Below are positions 8,863 to 16,079 of a stretch of 22,668 nucleotides of DNA, one piece after another. A program made the translations under genes and the position numbers. Source of the DNA: Gammaproteobacteria bacterium (GTDB lineage Bacteria; Pseudomonadota; Gammaproteobacteria; Steroidobacterales; Steroidobacteraceae). Positions within the stretch are counted from its first letter, which is position 1; every line of letters begins with the position of its first letter. The notes beneath the pieces were generated by a model. That model saw only the letters and a list, made by a program, of their open reading frames with translations. It searched no databases and had not been told where the DNA came from. The stretch is from the NCBI GenBank assembly GCA_028293725.1, contig JAQGOE010000329.1, forward strand, positions 1-22,668. Direction: 5' to 3'.

Positions 8863-8867
8863 ACGAC

Positions 8868-8899
8868 GCGGCAGGCGTAGCCAGCTCGCGCGCTGCCGC
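8868..8899. terminator. Hairpin in the convergent xylA/cupin gap
   Basis: GCGGCAG (8868-8874) and CTGCCGC (8893-8899) can form a 7-bp GC stem around an 18-base loop, filling the gap between two convergent stop codons. There is no T-run on either strand, so it is only a weak candidate for a bidirectional terminator. Confidence 0.3.
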
Positions 8900-9925
8900 T
8901 CACTTCGCCCCACCGCGCAGCAGGTGCAGCACCCGGGCGCGGATATTGCCGTAGTTGTTGGGTTTCAGAGGCCCCAGCAAGCCGTGTTGGTTCGCGGGCA
9001 GGTGGGCGAGCGGATGGCCGTTGCCGCGGAAGACGTAGTGATCGAACAACGCCCGCCACGCCTGGCGCTCCTGCACCGGACGTTCGGCAATCGCTATCAT
9101 GCTCAGGAGCAGGGTGGTGTAGGGCGCGTCCGGTCCGATACTGAAGGCATCCCACCAATAGTTGACCAGCCCGTTGAACGCGGCGATCGACTCCACTTGA
9201 TGCCACCAGAGCTTCGGGAGGTACAGCGCGTCCCCGGGACCGAGTTCCGCTGTCAGCGCCTGGTCCCGGATCTCCTCGAACAGTGGAAACTGCTCGCCGC
9301 TCCCCTCGGCTGCTGAAGCCGCGAGGCTCACGGGCTGTCCGGCCATTGTGTTGTCGATGGGACCGACGTACAACTTGCCTATGAGCTGCGGCGCATAGAG
9401 TGTGAAGCGGCGCCGGCCGGAGATCACGCAGGCCAGGTTGTCGAGGGTGTCGTAGTGGCTCGAGACGTTCGCGGCCGTTCCTAACCAGATCCGCGGACTA
9501 GCCGCGGGACCGAGGAGCGGCATCGGGTTGCCAGCGGCGAAACCGGGCAGGTACTCGCCGGTAGGCACGGAGCCGACATAAACCGACTTCGAGCCCGGGA
9601 AGTCGACCGCCTCCACGATGGCCGCCAGCGCCTCGACGAAACTCATCGCGCGGCGCTCGAAGTTGAATCCCTCGAGGCCCGGCTTGTAGTAGTACTTGCC
9701 GGCGATCGCGGGGTCTGCGAAGAACGCGTCAACTCGCCCGCCGACATCGAACGTCGCGAGATACTCTCTGAGCGCGCGGGGCGAGTTGGTTGCCGCCCGT
9801 ACAACGGGCCAATCTCCCACGAGCCCGCGGATGACGACCGGCTGACAACCCTCCACCACCTCGCGTTGGAAGCGCTCCGGCCCTGACAGATCCCGGCCGG
9901 CGATCTCGGTTGGCGAGTGAGACAT
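8900..9925 (-). CDS. Cupin-like / JmjC-type Fe(II)/2-oxoglutarate-dependent oxygenase
   Basis: Protein of 341 aa of the cupin_8 (JmjC-like) superfamily, which includes asparaginyl and other protein or small-molecule hydroxylases. The iron triad is visible as HYD (H157, D159) in SSHYDTLDN and the distal His in LWWHQVES (H242). PVVIRGLVGDWP near the N-terminus is the usual entry of such domains, and GRRRFTLYAPQ follows the triad as in other family members. No signal peptide; cytoplasmic. GAGG lies nine bases before the ATG, and the gap to the SapC gene is 38 bases. It is the last gene of the receptor-halogenase-SapC-cupin block. The substrate is unknown; the intact triad argues for an active oxygenase. 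Confidence 0.82.
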   Translation of the reverse strand: MSHSPTEIAGRDLSGPERFQREVVEGCQPVVIRGLVGDWPVVRAATNSPRALREYLATFDVGGRVDAFFADPAIAGKYYYKPGLEGFNFERRAMSFVEALAAIVEAVDFPGSKSVYVGSVPTGEYLPGFAAGNPMPLLGPAASPRIWLGTAANVSSHYDTLDNLACVISGRRRFTLYAPQLIGKLYVGPIDNTMAGQPVSLAASAAEGSGEQFPLFEEIRDQALTAELGPGDALYLPKLWWHQVESIAAFNGLVNYWWDAFSIGPDAPYTTLLLSMIAIAERPVQERQAWRALFDHYVFRGNGHPLAHLPANQHGLLGPLKPNNYGNIRARVLHLLRGGAK

Positions 9926-9963
9926 CGCTTAGATCCTCGGGTATCGCCCGCCGGCGGGTACGC

Positions 9964-10698
9964 TCAGCCGAATACCGGTGCGCCCGCTCCCGCGAGGCCG
10001 GAGGTGGGCTCGAGCAGCCGGGCGTTTTTCTGCCGCGCCAGCAGTGGAATCTGCTTCAGAGAGGCGATCATGAGGTGGATGAGACGCATATACCCTCGCC
10101 TGAAAAGTTCGACCACCAACTCATCCGGCAGCTTGCTCAAGACCTCCTGGTTGATGGTGTAGAGGTCTATACAATTGCGCTGGGTCCCGTCGTCGAACCC
10201 AACCTGGATCTCCATCGGCTCGATGAGCTTCAGCTCCAGGAGGCGGGCGATGAACAGTTTTGTCGTCTCGATGCCGGCCTTTAAATCCTGGAAGGCCAAC
10301 ATGACACTCTGCAGATACTTCGTCGGCTGGCCAAGCTCGTCGAAAAGCGGCTTGCCACCCTCCGCGCCCACGCGTGGATGATCCAGGTCGATCGCGAGCT
10401 CGGGTCCCTGGGCATAGAAGGGGATGCGTTGCAGGCTCAGAGGCCGGTAGAACTCGCCTTCCCGCCACGCATCGAGGAACAGGTTCTCGCCCTCGTCGAA
10501 TCCCAACATCGCCCCGCAATAAAACTGACCCGTATTCGCGTCCTTCGAGAAGAGGATCGGGTAGTGGACGACCAGTTGGGAAAACTCGTTCACGATCACG
10601 TGCGCGAAGCGCTGGTTGTCGCCGTACGTCGCGGAAGGCCGCCCGTCTACCTTGAGGAGGCGGTGCGTCTCTTTGTTCAGCGGGACGATCTGCGTCAT
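9964..10698 (-). CDS. SapC family protein
   Basis: Protein of 244 aa that matches the SapC family (PF07277) by its opening IVPLNKETHRLLKV and central blocks HVIVNEFSQLVVHYPILF and GFDEGENLFLDA. The family name comes from a Campylobacter surface-array-associated protein, but no biochemical role is established. No signal peptide or membrane segment is visible, so it is probably cytoplasmic. It lies 18 bases after the halogenase-like gene and 38 bases before the cupin gene, all in the same direction, so one message is likely. I see no clear Shine-Dalgarno sequence, which suggests coupling to the upstream gene. Family call is good; function is unknown. Confidence 0.85.
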   Translation of the reverse strand: MTQIVPLNKETHRLLKVDGRPSATYGDNQRFAHVIVNEFSQLVVHYPILFSKDANTGQFYCGAMLGFDEGENLFLDAWREGEFYRPLSLQRIPFYAQGPELAIDLDHPRVGAEGGKPLFDELGQPTKYLQSVMLAFQDLKAGIETTKLFIARLLELKLIEPMEIQVGFDDGTQRNCIDLYTINQEVLSKLPDELVVELFRRGYMRLIHLMIASLKQIPLLARQKNARLLEPTSGLAGAGAPVFG

Positions 10699-10716
10699 GG
10701 TGGGCTCAAGAAGGCA

Positions 10717-12261
10717 TCAAACGGGCTGCAGCCCGTACTCGTAGATCTTGTTCAGCAACTCGCGGTTCTTTGGCAGACGCGCTTGCATGTCTCCCTTCAT
10801 CCGCTCGTTGTCTTTGAATAGCTGGGAGGCGAGCGGCGCGGTATCGACCGTGTCCTCAGGTCCCACCTGGGTCTGGAATCCCATGCCGTAGAGCACGTAC
10901 TGGTAGCTCGCCGCCGGGAAGACCTCTTCCAGCCGGTCGAACTCGTCGAAGAACCATGGGGAGTGGTATTTCCAAAGCGTGAGAAGGTCTTTGAGCCGGT
11001 CCGGAACGCTCGCGGGATCGACATTATCACGCCAGAACGCGGTGTCGGTGCGGCGCGTGAGGACGTAGTGGAGCTTCAGGAAGTCGATGATCCGACCCCA
11101 GCGATACAGCGTCACGTCGTTGAAGCGCTTCGCAACGATGTCCATGACCTCCCGGTTGGCAGGCATCTGCTCCGCGATCAGTTTCGCGGAGATCTCAACG
11201 AGCACAATGGCGGAAGATTCGAGCGGCTCGAGGAATCCACCAGCCAGACCCACCGCGATGCAATTGTTCTTCCAGAAAGTCTGCCGGTGGCCGGAGCGAA
11301 TCGGGATCTTGCGAGCCGGCAAATCCCGCTCCGGTCCGATGTACCGCTGCAGGGTCTCGCGCGCCGCTTCTTCGCTCGAGTGGCGACTGGAGTAGACATA
11401 ACCGACTCCACGTCGCGTGGGCAGGCAGATGTCCCAGATCCAACCCGCCCCCTGGGCAGTGGAGATGGTGTGAGACGCCATAGGAGCGTCAGGTGTGTCA
11501 TACGGAACCTGGACTGCAAGCGCAGTATCGCAGAAGAGGACGTCGCTGCAATCCTTGAATCCCACGCCAAGTGTCTTGCCAATGAGCAGCCCCGAGAAGC
11601 CGCTACAATCGATGAACAGGTCACCTGAGATCTCACCCGCCTGCGGCGTGAGCACGCTCTGGATGTCCCCTGACTCGTTCTGATTGACCTGTACGACGTT
11701 TGCCAGGACATGGCGAACACCGAGCTTCTCGGTGCAGTGCTTGGCGAGGAAGGGAGCGAACTTGCCCGCATCCAGGTGATAGGCGTAATTGGCCAGCCCC
11801 CGGTATTCCGGGCTGGTGATCATCTTCGGGGCCAGTCCAGCGTCGCAGAGTCGACCCTGCGGGGTGACGAAATCGCAGAAGCTTTGGTCCCGTGCCGCGC
11901 GCATCCAGTGGGGCACGAGGTTGAGCTGCGTGAATCCTTGCGGAAGCATCAGGGGATGGTAGTAAGCGTCATCCGCCGCCCCAGTGGTCCAGCCTGCAAA
12001 TTTGCCACCCTGCTTGAAGGCGGCATCGCACTGCTTGAAAAGCTCGGTCTCCGATACTCCCATGCGCTCCAGCGATGAGCGCATCGTCGGCCACGTTCCC
12101 TCCCCGACGCCGATGATCTTGATGTCCGGCGATTCGATCAGCGTTACGGAGAAGCCACCCGTCTTCATCCGAGCCTGATGCCGGGCGGCGATGATGCCCG
12201 CGGTGAGCCACCCGGCGGTGCCGCCCCCGACAATGACCACGGACTGGATTCGTTGGCTCAT
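10717..12261 (-). CDS. Flavin-dependent tryptophan-halogenase-like protein
   Basis: Protein of 514 aa of the tryptophan halogenase family (PF04820). The FAD-binding GGGTAGW lies at residues 12-18 and GVGEGTWP at 51-58 matches the PrnA flavin loop. The catalytic lysine of PrnA (K79) is matched by K83 in AAFKQGGKF, and the active-site glutamate by E348 in LEPLESS. The WxWxIP signature is present as WIWDIC (274-279), so its proline is changed. I chose the ATG at 12261 over one 12 codons upstream because GGGAG lies eight bases before it. Cytoplasmic. It follows the TonB receptor by 109 bases and precedes SapC. The family includes true chlorinating and brominating enzymes, but proteins in sugar loci like this have no established substrate; no flavin reductase is in the window. 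Confidence 0.86.
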   Translation of the reverse strand: MSQRIQSVVIVGGGTAGWLTAGIIAARHQARMKTGGFSVTLIESPDIKIIGVGEGTWPTMRSSLERMGVSETELFKQCDAAFKQGGKFAGWTTGAADDAYYHPLMLPQGFTQLNLVPHWMRAARDQSFCDFVTPQGRLCDAGLAPKMITSPEYRGLANYAYHLDAGKFAPFLAKHCTEKLGVRHVLANVVQVNQNESGDIQSVLTPQAGEISGDLFIDCSGFSGLLIGKTLGVGFKDCSDVLFCDTALAVQVPYDTPDAPMASHTISTAQGAGWIWDICLPTRRGVGYVYSSRHSSEEAARETLQRYIGPERDLPARKIPIRSGHRQTFWKNNCIAVGLAGGFLEPLESSAIVLVEISAKLIAEQMPANREVMDIVAKRFNDVTLYRWGRIIDFLKLHYVLTRRTDTAFWRDNVDPASVPDRLKDLLTLWKYHSPWFFDEFDRLEEVFPAASYQYVLYGMGFQTQVGPEDTVDTAPLASQLFKDNERMKGDMQARLPKNRELLNKIYEYGLQPV

Positions 12262-12322
12262 GTGCAATTCTCCCACGAACTTGCGGACGATCGCCAACCG
12301 ATCGCCGCTGTGCCGGGCGCCA

Positions 12323-12347
12323 GGGGCCGCCTTGGGAAGGCGGCCCC
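12323..12347 (-). terminator. Strong hairpin between TonB receptor and halogenase genes
   Basis: A perfect 11-bp GC-rich stem: GGGGCCGCCTT (12323-12333) and AAGGCGGCCCC (12337-12347) with a GGG loop. It starts about 23 bases after the receptor stop on the minus strand. A T-run (TTT) follows only on the plus strand, where no gene ends. On the minus strand it may act as a partial terminator or a 3' stabiliser that lowers expression of the downstream genes relative to the receptor. Confidence 0.6.
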
Positions 12348-12370
12348 TTTGTCCTCGTCAGGCTCTGACG

Positions 12371-15300
12371 CTAGAACTTGGCATGAACTCCCACGGTGTA
12401 GGAGCGGCCGGTATCGACCACGTCGAGGATCTGCTCTTTGAAGCGGCCGTGCGTGGAGAAGACATCGTCAGTGAGATTGAGGGCCTCGAAGTAGACGTTG
12501 ATGTGGCGGTTGATGTCGTAACTGGTGCTCAAGTCCACGCGGGTGGAGGCGTTGACGAACACCGGCTCGGAGCCGAACTGGGAGTTGGCCTGGTGTTGGC
12601 CGAAATTATTGAGGAACTCGTTTTGATGGTTGATCGCCAGCCGGACCATGAACCCGAACTTCTCGAAGAAGGGCACGAAGTTGTAGGAGTTGGCCAGTCC
12701 GGTCACCGCAAAGCCCGAGGTGGTCAGGTCGTTCGGATTATAGGGCTTGTTGGTGCCGACGAAGGTGGCATTGGCCTGGAAGCCGAAGCCGGTATCCCAG
12801 AGCATGTGCTGTATTCCCAACTCGATGCCGCGCACTTCGGCCGAGGGTCCGTTGACTGGCGCGGTAATGGCGAACTGCCCCACCGAGCCGTCCGGCAGCG
12901 TCACTCCATTGATGGGAGCAGTCGAAGTACCGTTGACGATGAAGTTGCTCACCTCCTTGACGAAGGCATCGGCCGAGACATAGGAGTTTTGGGCGTAGTA
13001 CCACTCCATGCCAAAATCCACGTTGTCCGACAGGTAGGGCAACAGGTTCGGATTGCCACTGGTGGCATTGAGCCCCCCCACACGCTGGCCCCCGGGGACA
13101 ATGACGTCCGGGGTGAGTTGGTTCAATGCAGGACGGGTCAGGGTGCGCGAGGCATCGAAGCGCGCCTTGAGTGTGTCCGTGATTGCCAGATTCAGATCGA
13201 AGTTCGGCAGCAGGTATCGATACTGGTTCTTGACGGCGATAAACAGCGGATCCGTCTGATTGAAGGTGTAGGAAGTCTTGTCCTGGGGCGCTATGCCAAA
13301 CTGGCCGGTCGGCAGTTGCTGGAAGCCGGACGAATCCACATGAGTGACCTCGTAGCGTACGCCGACATTGATCTTCAGCGGCATCTCGGCAACTTTGACG
13401 ATCTCCTGGATGCTCAGGTACGGCGCCACCGTGTTCTCGGTGATGTTCTGGATATTGCCCGGGAGGTTGTACATGATGTACTTGCCGGTGCAAGGGACTG
13501 CTACGGTCAGATTACTGCAGGCGCCGACGTTCATACCCGCGCCATTCAAGCCCTCCAGATAGGACTTGATCGCATACCCGTTGGCCGCCAGGAGTGCCGG
13601 CGGGAGGTTGCCGCCATTGCCCCAGCCGTTGATGAAGCCGGAGCCGGTGGTGAAGGTCCCGGAGGTCAGGTTCGAGGGGATCGGGGCCACGCCCCCGGAG
13701 CCGCCTGGCGCCGGGCCATAGCCTGCATACATCTGCCAGGTGTAGGGTAGGTCGGTAGACTGGGCAAGTTGCATGTTGTCGTGCGTGAACTGCACGCCGT
13801 ACTTGATCTTCGTCTGCTCATCGGCCCACTGGCCCTGGAGCTTGAATTGGTTGATGGTGTCCTTGTTCTGGAAGAAGCTCTCCACCAACACGTGGGAGCC
13901 GATGAGGTTTTGATTGAGGAGCTGTGACGCGTTCGAGCTCGGTCCAAAGCCGACCGGGTAGGGCAGGTTGTGGCTGCCGTTGGTCACGATACCTATGTTG
14001 CTCTGGTTGGCCGCGGAGTTGCCGTAGCCGATATCGGCGTCGAGCTGGCTGAGCTGACCGTCCGGATTCAACTTCGACGTCGCCGTGTAGGCATCGAGCA
14101 GGTAAGAGGTGTGCTCGGTGGCATCCCACTTGACGTTGAGGCCCACAGTGTTGTCCACCACCACCTGACCGTTGATCGCCGCTTGAAAGTCCGTGTTGGT
14201 GCCTGATTGCACGAAACTCGACACGGTGCCGTCCGGTGCCTGGGTCACGTTGGCGAGGGTGCTATTGTTGAACCAATAGCTGAAGCCTTGCTGAATCTGA
14301 GTCAGCGTCTCTTTCGAGTAATTGTCATCGAGGGTGATCTCCAAGCCGTCCGTAGGCCGGGCCTGGAAGACCAGGCGGCCGCCGACGCGCTTGTCCTCGT
14401 TGTGTTCCTGGTAAATGCCATAGTCCTGGATGAACCAATCCTTGATGGTGGTGGGATTGAGGTTGACGGGATTGGCGCCGGTGCTCATGGTATTGGGCGC
14501 GACCGCACAGGGTCCGGCACCTTGCAATTGGCAAGGCGCCAACCCCGAGTTCCCGTCGCCCCGGCCGCCTTCCCAGCCCTGAATGTCGACGTGATTGCCC
14601 CGCGTTTTGGTGTCCGCATAGGCAGCGGCAGCCAAAAAGCCGAAAGTATTGTCCGCAAAGGTGTCGCTGAACAGAAGACTCCCGTTCGGTGTCGTACTGG
14701 CGGCGTCCCATCTGCTCCCCGAGACCGAGCCGGCCAATTGCAAGCCGGGCCGATCGAAGGGTTTGGGGTACTTGATGTTGACCGTGGCCCCGATCGCGCC
14801 GCTCGAGAGGCTCGAGTCGGGGGTCTTCATGACATCGATCTGACCTACGAAATCCGACCCCACCGCGCCGAAATCAAATCCGCGGTTGCCGGTCGAGGTG
14901 GGTACCTGGCGACCGTCGTAAAGCGTCTCATTGAACTGCGGACCAAAACCGCGCACCGTGATCCCGGTTGCCGCGCCGGTCGAGCCGGCGACGCCGGCCA
15001 TGCCGCCGTTCACGAACTGCGACGCCGCGCGGGTCACCGTCACTCCAGGAACCCGCTCCATGGCGGTAGCCAGGTTGGAATCCGGAAATTTGCCGATGTC
15101 CTCGGCCGAGATCGCATCGACGATCCCTACCTCCTCGCGTTTGACGTCCAGGCTTTTCTGCAAGGAGGCACGGATGCCCGTGACCACGACCTCTTGCAGG
15201 GTGTCACTGCTGTTGGTGTTGCTATCGGCCGGGGCGGCGTCCGCCGCGAAGAGCGAGCCGCTGAACGCAATGGCGCCCAGGGCGAATCCCGGCATACCTA

Positions 15301-15385
15301 TTCTGGCGCAGGCCGGACGATTGGCGGTGGCGCGAGTCTGTCTGGCGGCGTTCTTTGACGCGTTCCGCCGTGTCTTTCGGCTCAT
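12371..15385 (-). CDS. TonB-dependent receptor, Xanthomonas/Caulobacter oligosaccharide type
   Basis: Outer-membrane active transporter of 1004 aa. A long, basic N-terminus precedes a hydrophobic export segment at about residues 30-47. A TonB-box-like LQEVVVTG at about 63-70 leads into GIRASLQKSLDVKR, typical of the TIGR01782-type receptors of xanthomonads and caulobacters. The plug follows (DAISAEDIGKFPDSNLATAMERVPGV) and then a large beta-barrel ending in a terminal Phe (SYTVGVHAKF), as barrel-assembly substrates do. A strong ribosome site (GAGGGGGGA) precedes the ATG. It is the first gene of the leftward block. In this xylan locus the likely cargo is a xylo-oligosaccharide, but its separate operator type means another glycan is possible. 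Confidence 0.93.
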   Translation of the reverse strand: MSRKTRRNASKNAARQTRATANRPACARIGMPGFALGAIAFSGSLFAADAAPADSNTNSSDTLQEVVVTGIRASLQKSLDVKREEVGIVDAISAEDIGKFPDSNLATAMERVPGVTVTRAASQFVNGGMAGVAGSTGAATGITVRGFGPQFNETLYDGRQVPTSTGNRGFDFGAVGSDFVGQIDVMKTPDSSLSSGAIGATVNIKYPKPFDRPGLQLAGSVSGSRWDAASTTPNGSLLFSDTFADNTFGFLAAAAYADTKTRGNHVDIQGWEGGRGDGNSGLAPCQLQGAGPCAVAPNTMSTGANPVNLNPTTIKDWFIQDYGIYQEHNEDKRVGGRLVFQARPTDGLEITLDDNYSKETLTQIQQGFSYWFNNSTLANVTQAPDGTVSSFVQSGTNTDFQAAINGQVVVDNTVGLNVKWDATEHTSYLLDAYTATSKLNPDGQLSQLDADIGYGNSAANQSNIGIVTNGSHNLPYPVGFGPSSNASQLLNQNLIGSHVLVESFFQNKDTINQFKLQGQWADEQTKIKYGVQFTHDNMQLAQSTDLPYTWQMYAGYGPAPGGSGGVAPIPSNLTSGTFTTGSGFINGWGNGGNLPPALLAANGYAIKSYLEGLNGAGMNVGACSNLTVAVPCTGKYIMYNLPGNIQNITENTVAPYLSIQEIVKVAEMPLKINVGVRYEVTHVDSSGFQQLPTGQFGIAPQDKTSYTFNQTDPLFIAVKNQYRYLLPNFDLNLAITDTLKARFDASRTLTRPALNQLTPDVIVPGGQRVGGLNATSGNPNLLPYLSDNVDFGMEWYYAQNSYVSADAFVKEVSNFIVNGTSTAPINGVTLPDGSVGQFAITAPVNGPSAEVRGIELGIQHMLWDTGFGFQANATFVGTNKPYNPNDLTTSGFAVTGLANSYNFVPFFEKFGFMVRLAINHQNEFLNNFGQHQANSQFGSEPVFVNASTRVDLSTSYDINRHINVYFEALNLTDDVFSTHGRFKEQILDVVDTGRSYTVGVHAKF

Positions 15386-15413
15386 TTGAAATCCCCCCTC
15401 AGAGATCGAAGTT

Positions 15414-15464
15414 GTTGCAAAAACGCAACCGCCGGCCGTCGCGCCTATTGAGGCGACGTGCCGG
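15414..15464 (-). promoter_or_regulatory. Hairpin plus T-run in the TonB receptor leader, possible attenuator
   Basis: On the minus strand CCGGC, a bulged A, then CGTCGC pair with GCGACGGCCGG across a 10-base loop (15464-15432), an 11-bp stem. A GTTTTT run follows (15424-15419), and a second small stem GTTGC/GCAAC (15429-15414) overlaps it. The ATG is about 30 bases further on. The arrangement resembles an intrinsic terminator or attenuator inside the leader; function is inferred. Confidence 0.4.
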
Positions 15465-15573
15465 ACGGAATGAAGTTATGGAATTCGGCGGCCCCGACCG
15501 TTAGCCAGACTCGATTTACTCTGCAATGAAACATGCTGAGTACCCCCTCATCCGCAGCGTTAGGGCGCAAACT

Positions 15574-15587
15574 TGACAGCGCTGTCA
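15574..15587. promoter_or_regulatory. Perfect palindrome TGACAGCGCTGTCA, copy 1
   Basis: A perfect 14-bp palindrome with the central CG of LacI-family operators. It covers the predicted transcription start of the TonB receptor gene. It differs from the xyl-box-like sites at positions 3 and 4 of each half, so a different regulator is likely. Confidence 0.75.
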
Positions 15588-15590
15588 GGG

Positions 15591-15619
15591 AACGTACGCC
15601 CGCATGACAGCGCTGTCAA
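15591..15619 (-). promoter_or_regulatory. Promoter of the TonB receptor block
   Basis: On the minus strand a perfect -35 TTGACA (15619-15614) is followed after exactly 17 bases by TACGTT (15596-15591), a fair -10. The predicted start falls near 15584, inside operator copy 1, while operator copy 2 covers the -35. The resulting leader is about 200 bases. Confidence 0.65.
15605..15618. promoter_or_regulatory. Perfect palindrome TGACAGCGCTGTCA, copy 2
   Basis: Identical to copy 1 and 31 bp from it centre to centre, close to three helical turns, so two dimers would sit on the same DNA face. It overlaps the -35 of the receptor promoter. Confidence 0.75.
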
Positions 15620-15856
15620 TAAAAGGTTGTCGAATGGTGTCCGCAGGCTTCCCGGCGCTGCAAAAGGGGACAGCAGTAATAGGAGACGCGCCTTCCTTAG
15701 CGACGACGATGCAGCAGCACGATCGGCGCGCTCATGAGCGAATGCGCCATTGCGATCGGCCAATTCTTTACAGCACATCGGCACTTTGTTCTGCCCCCCT
15801 GCGCGATGTCATTGAGGCGGCGAGGCCCCATGCATCGATTGCTACGCCTGTCTAAA

Positions 15857-15870
15857 TGGTAGCGCTATCT
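15857..15870 (+). promoter_or_regulatory. LacI-family (xyl-box-like) operator, site 4
   Basis: TGGTAGCGCTATCT, the same core as sites 1-3 with one changed outer base. It lies 210 bases before the esterase GTG and about 470 bases from the TonB receptor start, so it most likely serves the rightward esterase operon. I could not fit a convincing promoter around it. Confidence 0.68.
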
Positions 15871-16079
15871 TGGTGGCCGGAGTATAAGCACAGTCGTAAT
15901 CCCATAGCAACTTCGTCGCGTTTGCAGGGCAAAATTGCAACAAAGGGGCGGCATCAGACGCAGTGAACGATCCACTACGTGGCCGCGGGCGGGATGCGAA
16001 GCCTGTTTCGCGTCGGGTGAATTATCGTGCATTGAGCCGAAGCCGGGCTTGCTGTTGGTGTTGACGATCCGCTGGGCTC

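Larger units (their letters stand above)
15386..16079. other. Divergent intergenic region (694 bp) between TonB receptor and acetylesterase
   Basis: I see no convincing gene here. From left to right it holds the receptor leader with two hairpins (15414-15464), the receptor promoter with two perfect palindromes (15574-15619), a stretch of about 240 bases without recognisable features, the xyl-box-like site at 15857-15870, and a 209-base leader before the esterase GTG at 16080. It separates two transcription units that carry different operator types. Confidence 0.7.

Noticed and set aside
12191..13750. Long open frame (519 codons) on the plus strand
   Set aside because: It lies opposite the TonB receptor and halogenase genes, has no recognisable domain, and is the usual antisense shadow in GC-rich DNA.
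14207..15358. Open frame of 383 codons on the plus strand
   Set aside because: It is antisense to the N-terminal half of the TonB receptor, whose protein motifs are clear; no ribosome site or family match.
15604..15855. Small open frame of 83 codons on the plus strand in the intergenic region
   Set aside because: It starts within an operator palindrome, lacks a ribosome site and has no recognisable content.
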